DNA of 64,000 nt from Perilla frutescens (lineage: Eukaryota; Streptophyta; Magnoliopsida; Lamiales; Lamiaceae), in assembly GCA_026008535.1 (NCBI GenBank), contig BRKX01000011.1, positions 16,004,001-16,068,000 of the forward strand, written 5' to 3'. The position numbers and the translations under genes were made by a program. Positions 24,010 through 35,298 of the stretch are shown piece by piece. The notes beneath the pieces were generated by a model. The model was not told where the DNA came from and made no database searches. It worked only from the letters and a program-made list of their open reading frames with translations. Positions within the stretch are counted from its first letter, which is position 1, and each line of letters starts with the position of its first letter.

Positions 24010-25395
24010 GTCTGTGTGTGTGTGGAGGTGTGCAGTTTAAGAACATGCAAAATTGAAAGCAGTAAGAACAACACACATAGGACTTTATAGAGGTTCGAAG
24101 CTTTCTACTTCTACATCCTCTCTTCCTTCCGCAGAAGGGCAATCCACTATGCGAGTGTAAAGTTTCTTTATTACAGTTACATAGTGAAGAATTCCTGTTG
24201 GACCTGAAAACGGCACCCTTCAACCCGATCTCGGCCTTCTTTCCAACTGTTGTTGTCCTGAAAGAACGAACCCGTCAGTATACACTCCTCCTCAGCTAGT
24301 TTCTGGGTCGATAGCTCACACTTACCGGTCCCAACTGCTCGCTGAGACTTTAGGTGCTATTTTCCGTCTTTACACAATTTTAAATCTCGCTCAATCTTCA
24401 AGAAGACAGTTTTGAATCTATTATAAACCTGGAATGCTCCTTTAGCTTGAGCTGATTGGTTGATCTTTGAGAGACTGAACTGAGAAGCTTTGCTCTTGCT
24501 GGAATTCCACGTCAGTTTAGCAGCTTGTTTTGAACTTGAAACACGCATTCTCAGTTGAGACTTTTCGCACTTTGAGAGTATTAAGCTTTGAGCTATAGGG
24601 AGAGAAAAATAAGAAGCTTGTTCTGCAAAATAGCAAAGTTAGATTGGTGAAAAAGTCTTGGCCAAAATTGATTTCACCCTCTTTAAATAGATGAATGAAT
24701 TTTGACCTTTATGATTGGTGATTATTTGGAAATCACTGGTGGTATTTTAATGTCTATAGCCATTTGAAAATCATAATGAACTAGCCGTTTGATTTTAATA
24801 ATCTCTGCTCTAAGATCATCAAGATCTTTTAAAGATTTCCTATTAAGATCTTTATTGATTTCTTGTCAGAAGGAGCAGGTGATTCGGCTATCACTTTTTT
24901 GGACATTCAGCTGATGGGCTCTCAGCTATCTCGGCTTTCAGCTCTGAGATTGTCCAATTGGTAGATCCTCAGCTGCCTTGAGCTTCTATCCTGATATTAT
25001 TCAGTTCACCTGACTCAGCAACTAAGCTTGAAAAGCTTTCAGTTCTTAACTTATCAGTTGGCTACCTGATTGAGCTTTTACTTTTTCTCCTTAGACTGAT
25101 CTATGGTCAGTTCAGTAACAGCTCAATATTTTTAGAGCTATTTTTACTAGCTAACTGATCTTTGATCAGTTTAGGGTCAGCTCTGACTGATCTTTGATCA
25201 AATTAGTTTCAGCTTTCAAGCTGACTCTGTTCATCAGTCTATCTTGACTTTCTGCTAAAACTGATGATTACTCATCTGTGGATGCCTACCAGTCTCCAAA
25301 GTTCTCTTCTCCTTTTACTGCTTTTCTTAAGCTTGAAGAGTTAACTTTGACTGGTCTGATCAAAGCAATCTTGTAAGCTGGTTGACCATGCTTCT
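24010..25395 (-). repeat. Remnant of an older SIRE-type LTR
   Basis: From about 24028 the sequence parallels the younger LTR at 25548 onwards (shared landmark TTTATAGAGGTTCGAAG, then CTTCCTTCCGCAGAAGGGCAA) but is strongly diverged. It also carries repeated CTGATCTTTGATCAG words. Its left ~150 bp are missing and its right side is interrupted at 25395 by the younger LTR, so the younger element inserted into this LTR. Confidence 0.65.
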
Positions 25396-26138
25396 TGTTG
25401 GTCCCGGGTGAGTCGGTATCAGTTTAGGAGGGGTGAATAAACTGATTCAAAAACTTCGACTTTAGATGCAGAATAACAGGGCCCTTTGACTCGCTTGAAG
25501 AAACTTATCTATGCACCAACTTGATAGTCAGTTGAGACAGTTTGAGTGCAGCTTGTGTGATGTTGTGTGCAGTTAGAGATATGTAATGATCAATAAGTAC
25601 AGCACACAAGAGATTTATAGAGGTTCGAAGTCTCAAACTTCTACGTCCTCTCTTCCTTCCGCAGAAGGGCAACTTCACTATATAACTTGAGTTCCTTTAC
25701 AAATTACATAATGAAGGACAGTTGGCTGAACTTGGTAACTGCTCGCTACCTCAGCTAGTCGACGGCTCACACTTGAAGTCCGTAACTGCTCACTAGGAAG
25801 GTAGGTGCTATTGTCTTCTTTACAAGGTTTTAGATCTCTTTCGATCTTCAAGAGGTTAGTCTTGAACAAGGGGGTATCAACTGATGTGCTCCTTTAATTG
25901 AGCTGAGTAGTTGATCGTTGAATAGCTGGAACTAAGAAGGCTGCCCTGGCTGGATCGTCAACAGCTGGCTGATATCTTGAATTAGTATATTCTTCTTCTC
26001 AGTTTGACTTTCGCAGTTTTTATCAGACGTGGCACTTGAGCTTGAGTGGGAGGGAGAAAGAAAAGCTCTGCTTGTATATACGAAGGTTGGCAAGAATTTG
26101 TGGTTGCGAAGAGTGTTTAGAACTTTGATTCACCCGTC

Positions 26139-26146
26139 TTTTATAG
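26139..26146 (-). promoter_or_regulatory. TATA box of the SIRE-like LTR
   Basis: The minus strand reads CTATAAAAG. The same box is at 41822-41829 in the other LTR. It lies downstream (in transcription sense) of the U3 tandem array, as expected of a core promoter. Confidence 0.6.
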
Positions 26147-26382
26147 AGGAGTGATTTTGTGACCGTTGAGCTCCATTGTCCGTTTGATCAGTGGCTCTGT
26201 TGGCTTATCAACGGCAGGAGGTCTTAAATGATAGCTTGGATCATTTGGTTGAAGTAGCTGTTACTCTGCCAATCGATCTTCATTAAATTCCAGGATCTTT
26301 GAAGGAGCATTTATTCCAAGATACGCTGATTTAAACAATACACTCCACGAGTCTTCTGGCTTCAGCTCTCTTGGCAGTTTGG

Positions 26383-26895
26383 AATTTCAGTTGGCAGTTT
26401 TAGATTTCTCAGCTCAGTTACATTATCATCCCAGCTGGCAGTTCTGAGCTTGTCAGCTGAGTTTGACTATTGCTCCAGTTGGCGATTCTAGGCCTTTCAG
26501 CTGAGTTTGACTATTGCTCCAGTTGGCGGTTCTGGGCTTGTCAGCTGAGTCTGTCTGCTGCTCCAGTTGGCAGTTCTGGACTTGTCAGCTGAGTCTGGCT
26601 ATCGCTCCAATTGGCAGTTCTGGGCTTATCAACTGAGTCTAGCTATCGCTCTAGTTGGCAGTTCTGGGCTTATCAGCTGAGTCTGGCTATCGCTCCAGTT
26701 GGCAGTTTTGGGCTTATCAGCTGAGTCTGGCTATCGCTCCAGTTGGCAGTTATGGGCTTGTCAGCTGAGATTGGCCATTGCTCCAGTTGGTAGTTCTGGG
26801 CTTGTCAGCTGAGATTGGCCATTGCTCCAGTTGGCAGCTCTGGGCTTGTTAGCTGAGATTGGCCATTACTCCAGTTGGCAGTTTTGGCATAAACT
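26383..26895. repeat. U3 tandem array, 44-bp unit, about 12 copies
   Basis: A unit such as GCTCCAGTTGGCAGTTCTGG followed by GCTTATCAGCTGAGTCTGG is repeated with small changes. Two subtypes are visible: GGCTATCGCTCC in the middle and GGCCATTGCTCC toward the U3 start. The partner LTR has 8 copies before it is cut off. Confidence 0.85.
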
Positions 26896-27203
26896 GATAT
26901 TCTATCAGTTTCTTCAATCTTTGGTCAACTCCTTTCTCTCTCAGTTTAGCTGACTCGGTTGTCAGCTTTCTTTGACCGGTATGATTCCTCAGCCAAGTTG
27001 AACTTTAGATTGGATGACGTGTCTTTCGACTTGTGGGTCATTCTTCAGATCGGTTGACTTTGACTCTTCTAGAGTTCTTCTTTGATGATGCCCTGGGCTG
27101 ATCAGCTTCGATCTACAGCTTGAACTTTGGTCAGTTTTTCATAAATAATTTTGACATCTCATCAAAACCTGATCTAGGGATTCCTTGATAGTTTTTCCTA
27201 ACA

Positions 27204-27217
27204 ATTTCCCCCTTTTT
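27204..27217 (-). other. Polypurine tract
   Basis: The minus strand reads AAAAAGGGGGAAAT directly before the 3' LTR start TGTTAGG, where plus-strand DNA synthesis would be primed. Confidence 0.85.
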
Positions 27218-27289
27218 AATGATGTCAAAACTTTGTTGATGATGATGAAAAAACTGCAAGTGTAGCAAATGTATTAAATAGAATCTTTC

Positions 27290-27560
27290 AGTCAGTGCAC
27301 ATTCGTAGCATATTGAGACAAATTGGCTCATGATTTTCATTCAGTTATTAGAGCATTTGTCATTTATGCTTATCATTCAAATATCAGAGCATGTCATATT
27401 CGTAGCATATTGAGACAAATTGACTCATGATTTTCATTCAATTTTTAGAGCAATTGTCATTCATGCTTATCATTCAAATATCAGAGCATGTTAGTTTTAA
27501 AAGCAATTTGGGCTTATTCATGCTTCTCATTCAAGTATCAGAGCATGACTGAAGTATTAG
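27290..27560. repeat. 97-bp direct repeats next to the polypurine tract
   Basis: The block beginning CGTAGCATATTGAGACAAAT occurs at 27304 and 27401 and ends each time in CAAATATCAGAGCATGT. A third partial, more diverged copy lies around 27505-27550. Confidence 0.75.
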
Positions 27561-27702
27561 GGCATAATGAATTTCGTCAAACCATTCAAGCTTGAAGTAA
27601 AATCAAGATCAAAACTTGTATTATATATTCATTTTAAGGCATAATTTCAAGAGATTCAAGAGATAGTAGTTAAGACTACTAATCTACTTCCTGAATGTTG
27701 GT

Positions 27703-29409
27703 CTAATTGCTCTTTTTCCTTCTGCTCGATTCTCCTCTTTCTTGGATTCCTTGTAGTGTCCATGCTTCCCCCTGAAGCTGATCTTCCCCCTCATGATGAA
27801 TTTCTCTTTCAATTTGATCCCAAAGAGTCATGCATCCATCATACTGTCCATCATCATATTGTCCATCTTTCTCCTTTTTGGCATCATCCAAAAGTTGAAG
27901 TGGATCACATGATGGTAATGACAAAGTTGGCAGAAAGGTGGAGGCGGTTGCCAAATTGTCATCATGAGCTGCAGGAACTGAAGGTATTTGCATGAGCGGA
28001 GAAAGCCATACATAGGCATCTTCAGTTGGCATGAACTGACCTGGATTAGAGGTGTCTTGCTCTCTGAAGCTCATGGGGGCCAAGCTGGTGAAGATCTCAT
28101 CAGTTGAAGGGAGGGGTGGATCACCAACGACGGGTGCGCACGAGGAGTTGGCTGGTTCATTGTCGGGGAGAGGGGCATCGGAGGGTATACCAAGCTGGAG
28201 TCGCTTGATCATTGAATCCATGATCTCTGAGAGCGTTGGAGGCGAGAAAAGTGGATGATTCATCCAGTTTCGACTCCATGATCCATCTCTGATCCAGAAA
28301 GCGGAGCCATGAGTGTGGATGAGGTGAAAGATAGTTGATTCATCCACTTGAAAGCGCCAAATATGATACTGCAAGTACCGCCGCAGTTGCGCGAAGAGGG
28401 AGGAGTCGGTGTCCTCAATGAGACCAAAACAGCTTCGGAGGTGGTGGTCTAGAACCGCTTCAAAGTCAACCTCAATATAGTCTCTTTGGACTAAAGGTGG
28501 AGGTTGGGAGCTGGCTGATATTGTGGGCTAATCACTCAGCCTTAAAAGAGATGCACTCTCCAACATCAGCTCTCTTTCATCAGTGGAGCTGATGGTTGCC
28601 TCTAAGGGCGCCTTTCCACGATCTGAGCTGGAAGGCCCTTGTGGGTATGAACGCTTTGGGGTCGGATGGCAATAGATGGTGGGGAGCATGTCCCGTCTTC
28701 CAAGTAGTTCGCCAATTGGTATGATCTCATCAAACTGGCTTTGTATGATGTGGCTTATGCGGTTCATAAAGCCGACTCTTTCTCGGAATGTGCCAGTTGA
28801 CGGATCAAACGTCGCTCGCTCGATGTTGGCTCTCAGTTACGCTAGGATGTAGGAAGCCCAGTCGGCTTGACATCCAAAGTAGAGGGCGGCTGTGATATGA
28901 GCCTTGATCTCGGAGAGATGAACGATCTCGAAGTTGCCATGGACAATATGGCTGGTGATATCCAGAAGCTGGATGATATCACTTTGCAAGCTCTCATTTA
29001 ATCTGTGTGAACTGTCATTGTGGTGCACATGAGGAAGCTTCCAGATTTTCCATAACTCATGTTTGGATGGAAGATTTGGGTCCATCACGTCGGGACCGTT
29101 GCCAGGGAGGTGTAGGGTGGACATCATCGTGTCCTTTGTGACTGTGATCACCTGATTCTTTACGGTGGAGATGATGTTGTCGCCGTTGATATGTGCATTG
29201 TAGTAGAACTCGACGACATAATCAGGTATGTTCTTGACCGGCAACTGTGTCAAGAAGGGAAGTAATCCAGTCGCCGCCAACAGTCGATAAATCTGTTGAA
29301 AGACATCCGGACCAAGACGTGCATTTAGCATCTCTAGATTTAGAGACTTGTCCTTTCTCATTTTGCGCTCCAGAGCTTGAATATCTACCATGGGAAACGG
29401 AGGCTTCAT
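27703..29409 (-). pseudogene. Accessory gene III of the SIRE-like element
   Basis: One reading frame of 569 codons from ATG 29409 to the stop at 27703, with two in-frame stops (28837-28839 and 28528-28530) and no frameshift. Shared features with its two neighbours: PDYVVEFYYN at residues 62-71, an LP at 101-102 after VTKDTMMSTLH, ADWASYILA at 182-190, an LRRYLQYHIW...AFW block in the second half, and a basic C-terminus (SSRRKKSN). The first stop aligns with a Gln in gene I. I see no signal peptide or membrane helix. The N-terminal pattern (EFY, V.V, LP, NWA/DWA) resembles the plant-specific 'putative plant transposon protein' domain (PF20167-like). That is inference; function unknown. Confidence 0.7.
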
Positions 29410-29533
29410 TTTTGCAAAAGAATGATATTCACTTTAGAAATGTAAGAGTTTAGATGAGCGAGGGAAGACTTAGCAAAAGATCGAGTAAGAGAGAGAGAGA
29501 TTTTTAGGTGATCGGAGCCTTCATCTCTTTGCT

Positions 29534-29544
29534 CATATTTATGC
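29534..29544 (-). promoter_or_regulatory. TATA-like box upstream of accessory gene III
   Basis: The minus strand reads GCATAAATATG about 130 bp before the ATG at 29409. The interval contains a CT-rich leader (GA run on the plus strand, ~29487-29500). Confidence 0.45.
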
Positions 29545-30079
29545 ATCTTATGCATGCAAGAATCGAGAGTACTCGATTGCTTTTCTTGGCTGATCAGCCA
29601 TCTAATTTGATGGTTGATTAGCTGAATTAATGATGTATGGATCTCAGCCGTTTATCGGTAAATGACTTTATGATCGTATGGCTGAGATGTAGTCATTTTG
29701 AAAATGTGGTAGTTGCCATAAATAGTGAAATATTTTCTGCAGATCTTTCTATTTATAGCGCAATAAAATATATTTTCTTCATCTTTTTGAAGAGAAGGTT
29801 TTAAGATCCATGCAGAGATATTAATGATAACTTTATAATATTGAGCCCGATTTTCAAATTGTAACCGTTGACATATTATAAGATATTTCATAATCGCAAC
29901 GGTAACAATATAGTTAAGGTAAGCTTTTGAATTTAAAAAAACTTATCCTTAGTCAGTTGGGATACAGTCCAACTGACTGATGACGTGGCAGTTGGTTAAG
30001 CAGTTGAGTTTTAATACTCAGTTGTCATTGCTGAGCTGGCTGCAGTTGAGGCTGCAACTGAATTGATCAGTCAGTTTGA

Positions 30080-31945
30080 TCAGTTGTTCGGCTTTTCTGT
30101 AGACAATTTCCGCTTCTTGAAGGGCCTAGCTGGACTGGCTACATTACTTTCTTTGGATGCAGTTTTGAACGTTGATGGTGCAGGCCTTTCTGTCTTCTTA
30201 GCTTGGCGGAGGTGAAGCTGGATCTCAACTGACGAGCTCTTCATCCTTTGACTGAGGGAGTGTGAGATTCCCTTTGGCGATGACCGAAACTAATCATTTC
30301 TCTTGGTCAACTGCGCACCTTTTGAGCTTGAAGTGAGCAGTAGAGTCTCATAGCTTTTGGATAGGAGATTTGGTTACGTGGCAGTATCTTCATCGTCACT
30401 GTCTCTTGCATCATTATGCCTTGTATTCCTTTGAGAAGCTATGACTGCAGTGTGGGATAGGTGGGGTTCTATCCGTTGGTCAGCAGACGAAGTTCATCGT
30501 GATAGCTTAGCTGATTAACTTGATAGATTATCGAAGTTCAACTGACGATAAAGTGAGTCAGTTGGGCAGTTGACTGGTTGACCTGCAGTTCTTACTGCTT
30601 GAAACATGAATCTGGATTTGAATTCGGCCAGTAAGGCGATTGCTGGAATCTTGTTAACCATCCGGTGATTCATGATGTACTGAACTTGCACAATGGTTGG
30701 AGGGAATGGATTTGATGATCCTATCCATTTGATGTTCCAAGTTTCTTCTCTTTGCTAGAAGCTCATGCCATGAAAGGCAGTTAGCAAGAAGTGAGACTGG
30801 ATAGATATAGAATGTCTCCAGTTGTACCAATAGAAATATCGGTGAAGTTGTTTAAACAACTCTTGATCACATTGTGCAACAACAGTGAAGTGAGTGAGAA
30901 GGAGATTGGTCACTTCCTTTTGTGCACTTTTGACTGCATATTCACCACTGTAGAAAGTGCGAATATTCTTTTCAGTCTGCTGGAGCGGAGGGCATGTGCC
31001 TCTGAAGTAGTCTGCTCCATAGTTTGGGTGAGGTATTCCAATGAATGGAATAAGCTCATCTGGATCAGAGCAAACCTGGAAATCAACTTGTGATCCGTTC
31101 TTTGATTTTGGAGAGTGAACGGCATTGGCAGTTGAGTTGCTCGAACTTTGGTTGCTCATCTCGGCCTTTCCTTTTCTCTTCTTCTTCAGGGACTGTAGAT
31201 GAGCAGTTCCTTTCTTGGGGATCCAGTCAGAGATCAGAACCGGTAGTGATTCATCACTTGGGAGCTTTAGCAGGTCTTCAAGCATTTTGCTCATCCTTAG
31301 AACAAGTCCTACCTTGGACTCAAACTTGCCAGACTTCTTTGAGTCTGCAGCCTTGATGACTTGATGCTTGAATTGTTGAAAGACAAATTATGCCCAGTTT
31401 GTTTGTCTTCCTTCAGCAAGGTGAATCATGACCTTGTATCTCTCTTGGGTGAGTTGGCTTAGACTTCCAATTGCTCCTAACATCATCTTGTTCGTTATGT
31501 CGAGTAGAACTCCATACTCAGGCTTGAGATCAGTTTTAGAGGTGGTAAAACTGAATTGCTTGTTGCAGGTGGAGGCTTTTCAGTCTCTCCAGTGCGACTC
31601 TACAGATTCCTTTAGATCTTGGACGAATGAGCCTTCTTGTGAAAGTTGAAATACTCCAGCAACTGTTTTCTCATTGATGTGTAACATCCTTCCTTGAATC
31701 CCTGAAGATATCATCTTCCCATCTGCAGATAATTTTGCTTGAAGCAAGAATTCACTCACCAAATTTTGTCTAAAGAATTTTGGTGGTGTTTCCAGGTAGT
31801 GAAGAACTCCTGTTTTGTGAAGATTTGACAGAAGGATTGGGTTCTTTGATTCATCGAGAATCAATTGAAATTTTTATCTGTCAAGGAATTTATCTCTCAT
31901 GAGTTGATTTTTGAAGGAATTTGAAGATCTGGATAATTCGGCCAT
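30080..31945 (-). pseudogene. Accessory gene II of the SIRE-like element
   Basis: The frame starts at ATG 31943-31945 and stays in one register to about 30520, broken only by stops (at ~31874, 31580, ~31389 and 30755). A frame change follows and the coding texture continues to a stop at 30080-30082 after a basic cluster (PFKKRKLSTEK). Parallels to gene I: VSEFLLQ and a following V...FQL block, NWA followed by a stop where gene I has Gln, GIPHPNYGADYFRGTCPPL, and FYWYNWRH...LLTAFHGMSF followed by TAG where gene I has Trp. The 179-codon stretch 31294-30755 is intact. It clearly arose by duplication of the same ancestor as genes I and III. Function unknown. Confidence 0.65.
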
Positions 31946-32054
31946 CTTTGAGGTTGGCTGAAGTTTTTTGAAAATTCAAGATCTTTTGAGAGAGAAAGAT
32001 GTTTTGAGATTTTTAGGAGGATGAGGCTTTTTGAGAGACTTGAGTGAGAGAGAG

Positions 32055-32064
32055 GCTTTTATGA
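32055..32064 (-). promoter_or_regulatory. TATA-like box upstream of accessory gene II
   Basis: The minus strand reads CTCATAAAAG about 115 bp before the ATG at 31945, followed by a CT-rich leader (GAGTGAGAGAGAG on the plus strand). A CACGTG G-box (GACACGTGTCA, 32147-32157) lies farther upstream. Confidence 0.45.
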
Positions 32065-32318
32065 GTGTGTAGACAGGCTCATAGATATGATGGTTGAAAT
32101 GGTACTAGCCTTTGATTTCTTTTGGTCGTTGGCAATTAATGACCTTGACACGTGTCATTGATTTGCAACGGTCAAAATTTCAAAATAAATGTAAAGCTTG
32201 ACATTTATTTGAAATAAAATAAATAAACTTTTATAAATATTTATAAAAAGATAATTACAACTGATTAACAAGAAGTGTACTTAAGGCTATTCTAATCATG
32301 TTTAATTTTGATCAGCCT

Positions 32319-34578
32319 CTAGTCCTTCTTGTGATCAGTTTTTCTTCTTTTGGCCAACGGTTCAGTGGGCTCCTCATCTTCATCTTCGGTGCTGCTAGCT
32401 GACTCAGTTTCAGCAAACTGTAGTCTTTGTTGGGCTTGCAGCTGCTTAAGCCTCTAGCTGGACTGCTCTTGAGTCCGCTTTCTCTCCTTCTTCAGTTCCA
32501 ACAAGTTCCTCGCAAGAAACTGTGTGCGAAATTTAGTTTGTCTCCATACTGCGTTGGTAGACAGCCTGGTTTTTTTGAGCTGACTGATCAGTTGTTTGAT
32601 CAGTCTTATCCATCACTGGATCAGCTGGAGGAAGAGGTGTGGCATTCCCTTTCTCAGCAGTTGGCCCTTGTGACATGATTGTTTGGGGCTCAGCTGTCTT
32701 ATCAAACTGACGAGTTTGATCAGCTGACTCTTCTGATTCTTCTGGAATGACATTGATTTCAACTTCAGTTCTGTGAGGAGATTTCTCAGAGTGAAGTTCT
32801 CTTATTACTTCATCGATGAGATCATCAACTGGATTCATTATTTGGTCCCTTGCAGCAGCTGATTGTTGTTCAGGCTGAGGGCTATGTGATTTCTTCATCA
32901 ATTGATTGAATAGCCATTTATGTTGAACATGCAGATGCGACCACCTTTCTTACTCCAGTTCAGTTGTGATGACTGGCAGGGTTAAGCAGTGAACTCTGCA
33001 CAGTTCATCAAACACATCCTTCATTGATCCTTCAGCTGGATTTGAGCATTGTTTCCTCAGCTGTAGCTGCCTCATGAGGTGTTTGCCTTTAGTGATACTG
33101 GCATTCTCACTGTCTGTCCACCATAGGCTCCATTCTTCTTCTCGCCTCCAGAAACTCATTCCATGAAAGGCTAGCAATGATAGAAACTGTTCTGACTGGT
33201 ATACGTGCCTCCATAAAAACCAGTAGATGTACCTGGTTAAGGTGTGGAAGAGCTCCTCATGGCCAGTTAGCTCATGGGCAAAATGTTGAGCCATGTGCTT
33301 CTGCGTGGTTTCATCAGCCCATTTCTTCACGGACTCTCCTTGGGAGTAGGCTCTTATATTTCCTTCGACTTGAGCCATTAGTGGGCAGGTTATTTCAAAG
33401 TAATCAGCTCCGGCTCCATTGTGAGGGATCCCTCTTGCAGAGATGATATATTCTGGGTTGTCGCATGGAGCTGTATCTTCAATAGTTAAGTTTGGTGGAA
33501 TTGTTGGATCTTGAATAGGACTTGATCGTTTTCTCCTTCTGGACTGGGAGAGTAATATTCTTCTCCTTCTTGGTTGATCAACTGGTTTCTTCCTTGTAGC
33601 TGATCTGACAGTAGCTGGCCTAGCTGACTGTCCGATCATGTCAGTTATGATAACAACTAAACTGTGTTGCCTGGATCTCTGAGCTATTGGAATTTCGTCA
33701 TCAGAGTTAGCAGTAACTGGCTTCTTTCCCTTGCCTTCAGCTGCAGGCTTCTTTCTTCTTGACTGGTCAGTTTCTTCCGGATCAATCTCAACAATTCTGA
33801 GAGGCTTCGAGATGAAGTCATTACTGACTATTATTTTGAATTCCTTCTCCTCAGCTATCAATGGGAACTGCTTTTCCAGAATTATGCTGACCCGGCTGAT
33901 ATATCCAATTCTTTGAGGAAATTTCTCATCGTTCCAGCTTCGTTCAATGATATCAACGTACCTCTTCAGTTGTTCGAAAAAGTACTGTGCCCAGTTGATT
34001 TCCATTCGGTTGTAGATGGTAGCGCAGATTTTGTACTTTGTTGTTGTCATTTCTGATTGGCTGCCAGTTGTTCCAACCATGATTTTTGAAGCAATAGCAG
34101 CGAGTACCTGGAATTCATCTTGAAACTTTGATATAAGATGATTGCTCTTATATGGTTGAAGCTCTCCTTCCTTTTTCCAGAAATCATATGCTTCCTGGAA
34201 ATTCACTTGAACGTCCTCCAGCTTGAGTCCGTTGCTGGGTAGTCCAAATATGTTGCTCAGGGACTCAGCTGTTACGACAATAACGTGTCTTCTAACTTCC
34301 GATATGATTTCCATGGGATTCGAAGATCCGTTTGAATTTAGATAAAATTCAGCAACTGGTTCGATGTAGATTCGTTCTGGAAACACCTCCAGAAACTTCT
34401 TCAGCCTGGCCTGAGAAAGCTTTTCGATGATCATTCTGCTTAGCAGAGAAGCTTTGGAAGCTTGAAGAAATCCGGCTAGATTGAAAAATTTGTCTCTATC
34501 GAGTTTATCATAGAAAGCTTTAGAGTCTTCTCCGGATTGATGGAAATTGAATCTTCTGTGTGATGGATTTTGAGCCAT
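32319..34578 (-). pseudogene. Accessory gene I of the SIRE-like element (best preserved)
   Basis: Intact for 542 codons from ATG 34578 to a TAA at 32950. The same frame then continues to 32533, and after a one-base shift to 32319 (one more TAG inside). Order: N-terminal globular part with IEPVAEFYLN (72-81), VVTAESLSNIFGLPSNG (101-117) and INWAQYFFEQLK (194-205); a basic, low-complexity middle (~270-360); a second block with GAGADYFEITCPL, YIYWFLWRH and LLAFHGMSFWRRE; an acidic Gln-rich segment; a Lys/Arg/Gln-rich helix; and a C-terminal EPLAKRRKTDHKKD that looks like a nuclear localisation signal. There is no membrane helix, so it is not an envelope-like protein. The N-terminal motif order resembles PF20167-like plant transposon proteins (inference). 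Confidence 0.75.
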
Positions 34579-34714
34579 GATTCTTCGAAAAAGATTGACT
34601 TGCTAAGCTGAGGAATTGATCTTTCAAGATTGAACAAGCTTTTGACGAGAAGTAGATAGAAGGCCAGTAACTTTGTGGTAAAAATTGGAAAGCTTATCTC
34701 GACTGTTCAGCCGA

Positions 34715-34726
34715 CTTATTTATATA
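34715..34726 (-). promoter_or_regulatory. TATA box upstream of accessory gene I
   Basis: The minus strand reads TATATAAATAAG about 140 bp before the ATG at 34578, a good plant TATA consensus. CCAACGGTTG (34743-34752) and an ACACGTGT box (34879-34886) lie farther upstream. Confidence 0.5.
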
Positions 34727-35298
34727 GAGAGATTTGGCTCATCCAACGGTTGTGACGCTTGGTCTCCCTAAATTCAACGATCGGATTAGATCAATCGACC
34801 CGTCGATTGACTTTTCATTTCTATCCGTTGGGAATTAAAGAGGAGAGAGAAAGAAGCTTCAACAGTAACATTTGGATGACACGTGTTTTTACCGTTTTCA
34901 CTATTGAGACTTTTGAACTTATCTTTTCTCTTCAACAGTTTCTCCTTGGCTTGAAAACTGATTACGTCATCAGTTGGGTTTGACCGTAACTGGTGGTTTT
35001 TCTATTGATCATTTCCAACTGGGGTGTCTTCTCATCAGTTCCTGACTGATCTTGACTGCTCAGATCTTCATTCAGTTGCTTCTCAGTTCAGCTGTTCTTC
35101 TTGAGCTGGTCCTTGAACTGATATCTCCTTTTGATTTTACTTCAGTTCCTATGACTTCTTCGTCAGTTTGATCAATTTGCAGTTGAACTGATGGGGTAAA
35201 CTGATCATTTCTAGTTTACTCATTTCTCAGCAGCTTCTTGCATATACTTCAAACTGATGGATTATGTGGCGAACTAATCAGTTTTTTGTCTTTTTGAC
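34727..35298. other. Spacer between pol and accessory gene I
   Basis: Non-coding on both strands, rich in CAGTT/AACTG words, and holding the upstream boxes of gene I. Confidence 0.4.

Larger units (their letters stand above)
25396..27203 (-). repeat. Complete 3' LTR of the SIRE-like element
   Basis: Plus-strand ends are TGTTGG and CCTAACA. The left border is shared with the other LTR (TGTTGGTCCC at 25396 and 41075). The right border abuts the polypurine tract. 1808 bp. U3 holds a 44-bp tandem array. Confidence 0.85.

Noticed and set aside
23772..24056. 94-codon ORF near the old LTR
   Set aside because: Hydrophobic and Cys-rich by chance T-richness, runs into the LTR remnant, no homology recognised.
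26383..26895. Regular repeats with spacer-like variation, CRISPR-like at first glance
   Set aside because: Units are directly adjacent with no unique spacers, in a plant LTR; it is a U3 tandem array.
30791..31356. Plus-strand ORFs of 88-100 codons opposite accessory gene II
   Set aside because: They mirror the minus-strand gene, whose frame is supported by similarity to genes I and III.
32533..34578. Envelope-like protein after pol in the SIRE-like element
   Set aside because: No signal peptide, fusion peptide or transmembrane helix is visible; the C-terminus is basic.
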